Origin: Rhexocercosporidium sp. MPI-PUGE-AT-0058
Lineage: Eukaryota; Ascomycota; Leotiomycetes; Helotiales
NCBI GenBank assembly: GCA_020746875.1
Contig: JAGTJL010000001.1
Span: forward strand, 682,001-746,000
Reading direction: 5' to 3'
DNA length: 64,000 nt
Under the pieces are notes generated by a model. It was given only the letters and a program-made list of their open reading frames with translations. It made no database searches and had not been told where the DNA came from. A program made the translations under genes and the position numbers. Shown piece by piece: positions 62,301-64,000 of the stretch (position 1 is its first letter; each line of letters starts with the position of its first letter).

Positions 62301-62678
62301 CTCGGTTGTGACTGAAATCGATTTTCTTGTGTTCATCAACCTTAATTTAGAGGTGTGTATGGGGAACACGGTCGCTGTCTGCAAGTCTCTATCGCGATAG
62401 CTCGTGGTTCAACAAGCAATAAGAATCTGAATACTTATCCAAGCAAGTAGATCGCGAGAAAAGCATCCATGCATTACGCTTCACTAAGTAAGATATTTTT
62501 GCTTCCTTTCTATAGTGCTACAATAACTCTCGTTCATCCCACACTCACGCCAACCACTCACACCTCGCTTCACTTCATTTCACTTCATCAGACAGACAAT
62601 CATTGAACGACCTATCAATCAATCGCGTCAGCTTAAGGCCATGACTCCAATACTCATTTCTCCAGCAAGGGTTCAAAT
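59379..62678. promoter_or_regulatory. Long (3.3 kb) gene-free interval upstream of the MAPK
   Basis: Between the MAPK start and the SEC24 stop no coding exon is convincing. The left part (59379 to about 61000) is G/T-rich on the plus strand, with low-complexity runs and short tandem motifs (AGTC copies near 60365, GGCT copies near 60497). It probably contains the MAPK promoter and leader, and the right side the SEC24 3' region. Confidence 0.45.
61804..61850. repeat. Imperfect TGCTG/TGTTG repeat
   Basis: About nine imperfect five-base units (TGCTG, TGTTG, TATTG). A local low-complexity repeat with no coding support. Confidence 0.85.
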
Positions 62679-64000
62679 CTAGCTCACCTTCTCTCTCAAG
62701 GTCCCCATCCACTGCTGGAAGCTCATGCCCTGATCTGCCCGATCTTCCACCAACAGCGTCTGCGCCCACAACTTCAAGCTTGGGTCGCCATCCTCGCGGA
62801 TCACGTAGAGATGCGGCACGATGATGCTGCCGACTCCTCGGGCTCGGTAATCTCGACTCTTCATGATGACAGCTCGGACACGCTCGTTGAAATCGTTGTC
62901 GAGTTCTGGAAGCGTGCTTTTGCCGACCTTGAGCTTTGTTCTATCGCCGACATCAAACACATCGGCTAGGAGTTGCGGTACTGCGTCCCGGCCCACCCAG
63001 AGGAACTGAGTTTGCCCATCGTCGATCAAGTAAAGGCCGTATGGCGCCAAGCGTTCCGAGGAAAGGTTAAGAGGTGGGGGGAGGACGATCTGAGAGGTTT
63101 CGGGATCCGGAACGCCAGCGTTGTCAGGCATGTCGTGTAACGAGTAAAGGCGGGGGTAGATGTACTGCATCAATAGAGGGAGAGGGAGAGTCGACAACTG
63201 GCAGAGAGCGGCTGACCGAAGATCAGATGGTATTTGAGCCGATTTCCGGAGGCCAACGTTCTTGATTAGACCAAGGAATAGAACAGGCAAACCGCGAAGG
63301 TTAGCAGGGAATTGAAGTCCTCCGCCGCCAGAGTTGCCCCCTGCAAGTTCTTTCTTGAAAGTTTGAAGAAGCTCAATAAGCTTCGACTGGAGCGCTTCAC
63401 GTGCTGGTTCGAGACCACTGCTCAGAGCTCGTTCGACGGCCTTGTGGCTGAAGAAGGTTGTGATGGCGCACTGATCAGCTGATGCGTAAACATCCGCAAG
63501 ATTTGTGGTAGTAGGTAATGAGAGCGTCATAACTCGGATTCGTCGTTCTCCGTTGCTCGTAGTATGAAGAACAGCAGTTTGCATGCAGACGAAATTCTTC
63601 GTCAAGCTCTCGTCAATGGCAACCTCCACGACGTAGCTCTGGTCTCGAGGAAAAGCAGGGAAAGCACAGAGATCTGAGCTTCGGTTGAAAAAGTTGCCAT
63701 AGAAGGTGCTCATACGAAGACCAGTTGTAGCGCGGACGCGTAAAACCGCCTCGAGTCCGATTTCTGCTGAAAGGTAATCGCTGAACTCGGTAGCGAATTT
63801 GATGGCATCCTCGCTTCTTCCAGCATTCCACCCGGGGTAGAAATAAGTCTGTCCACCAGTGTATCTGGGGAGATTGCTGAGAGACGCCACATCTTGATAT
63901 TGAGATGAGAAGAGGAACATATCGATCGAGACTTGGTTCTTTGAGCACTCAACGGCAAAACTCTTGTAGAAACTGTTACCAGTCTGCAACAGAGCGCTTT
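62679..64000 (-). CDS. SEC24: Sec24, COPII coat subunit (C-terminal part; 5' end outside window)
   Basis: The frame is open from the window edge to the TAG at 62679-62681, giving about 440 C-terminal residues. Sec24 is the cargo-binding subunit of the COPII inner coat at ER exit sites. Visible parts, in order, are end of trunk domain ([20 protein letters not shown]), beta-sandwich ([22 protein letters not shown]), helical domain ([23 protein letters not shown], and [10 protein letters not shown]) and the gelsolin-like domain ([23 protein letters not shown]). It ends LREKVS. The apparent first residue is not a real start (the codon is TTG), so the gene continues past base 64000. No introns occur in this part. 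Confidence 0.96.
   Translation of the reverse strand, partial: SALLQTGNSFYKSFAVECSKNQVSIDMFLFSSQYQDVASLSNLPRYTGGQTYFYPGWNAGRSEDAIKFATEFSDYLSAEIGLEAVLRVRATTGLRMSTFYGNFFNRSSDLCAFPAFPRDQSYVVEVAIDESLTKNFVCMQTAVLHTTSNGERRIRVMTLSLPTTTNLADVYASADQCAITTFFSHKAVERALSSGLEPAREALQSKLIELLQTFKKELAGGNSGGGGLQFPANLRGLPVLFLGLIKNVGLRKSAQIPSDLRSAALCQLSTLPLPLLMQYIYPRLYSLHDMPDNAGVPDPETSQIVLPPPLNLSSERLAPYGLYLIDDGQTQFLWVGRDAVPQLLADVFDVGDRTKLKVGKSTLPELDNDFNERVRAVIMKSRDYRARGVGSIIVPHLYVIREDGDPSLKLWAQTLLVEDRADQGMSFQQWMGTLREKVS

Overview
The window is fungal nuclear DNA from a filamentous ascomycete (Pezizomycotina). Genes are split by short introns (about 45-80 bp, GT..AG, often with CTAAC/CTGAC branch sites), and the set includes a Fus3/Pmk1-type MAP kinase, a Zn2Cys6 factor, a CBM1-GH10 xylanase, a LaeA-like methyltransferase and a fungal sedolisin. 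The proteins look Leotiomycete-like (Helotiales), but that is my impression from sequence and was not tested. I assembled exon structures by hand from splice sites and frame continuity.

Layout. 0-6.7 kb is a decayed, repeat-derived region: a (TAT)n microsatellite, a very AT-rich block that looks mutated by RIP (repeat-induced point mutation) and holds a Tc1-like transposase N-terminus, a broken gene resembling telomere-linked RecQ-helicase proteins, and a frameshifted aldoxime dehydratase. 8.1-10.3 kb is an intact secreted sedolisin. 10.9-13.8 kb has four small same-strand genes that look related (two clear cysteine-rich paralogues, one weaker relative, one broken copy). 15.5-18.1 kb is a caspase-like plus ubiquitin-like-domain (ULD) gene interrupted by one in-frame TAG. 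18.6-31.9 kb holds a LaeA-like methyltransferase, PDAT/LRO1, a DUF1917 protein, DPH7, an unrecognised frameshifted gene and a GH10 xylanase. 33.9-35.4 kb is a phosphotransferase-like (APH) gene with three frame breaks. From 35.9 kb on the content is conserved housekeeping and regulatory genes: SKI3, steryl-beta-glucosidase, exportin MSN5, a Zn2Cys6 regulator, VPS51, RMI1, a Fus3/Pmk1 MAPK, and SEC24, which runs off the end.

How the genes relate. There is no biosynthetic cluster. Some genes share divergent intergenic regions (DUF1917/DPH7, SKI3/steryl glucosidase, VPS51/RMI1). The xylanase and sedolisin are secreted degradative enzymes; PDAT and steryl glucosidase act on lipids; SKI3, DPH7 and MSN5 serve RNA turnover, translation-factor modification and nuclear export; VPS51 and SEC24 serve vesicle traffic. 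The accessory left third (small-protein array, caspase-ULD gene, pseudogenes) is the most unusual part and shows several inactivating changes, some of them G-to-A changes of the RIP type.
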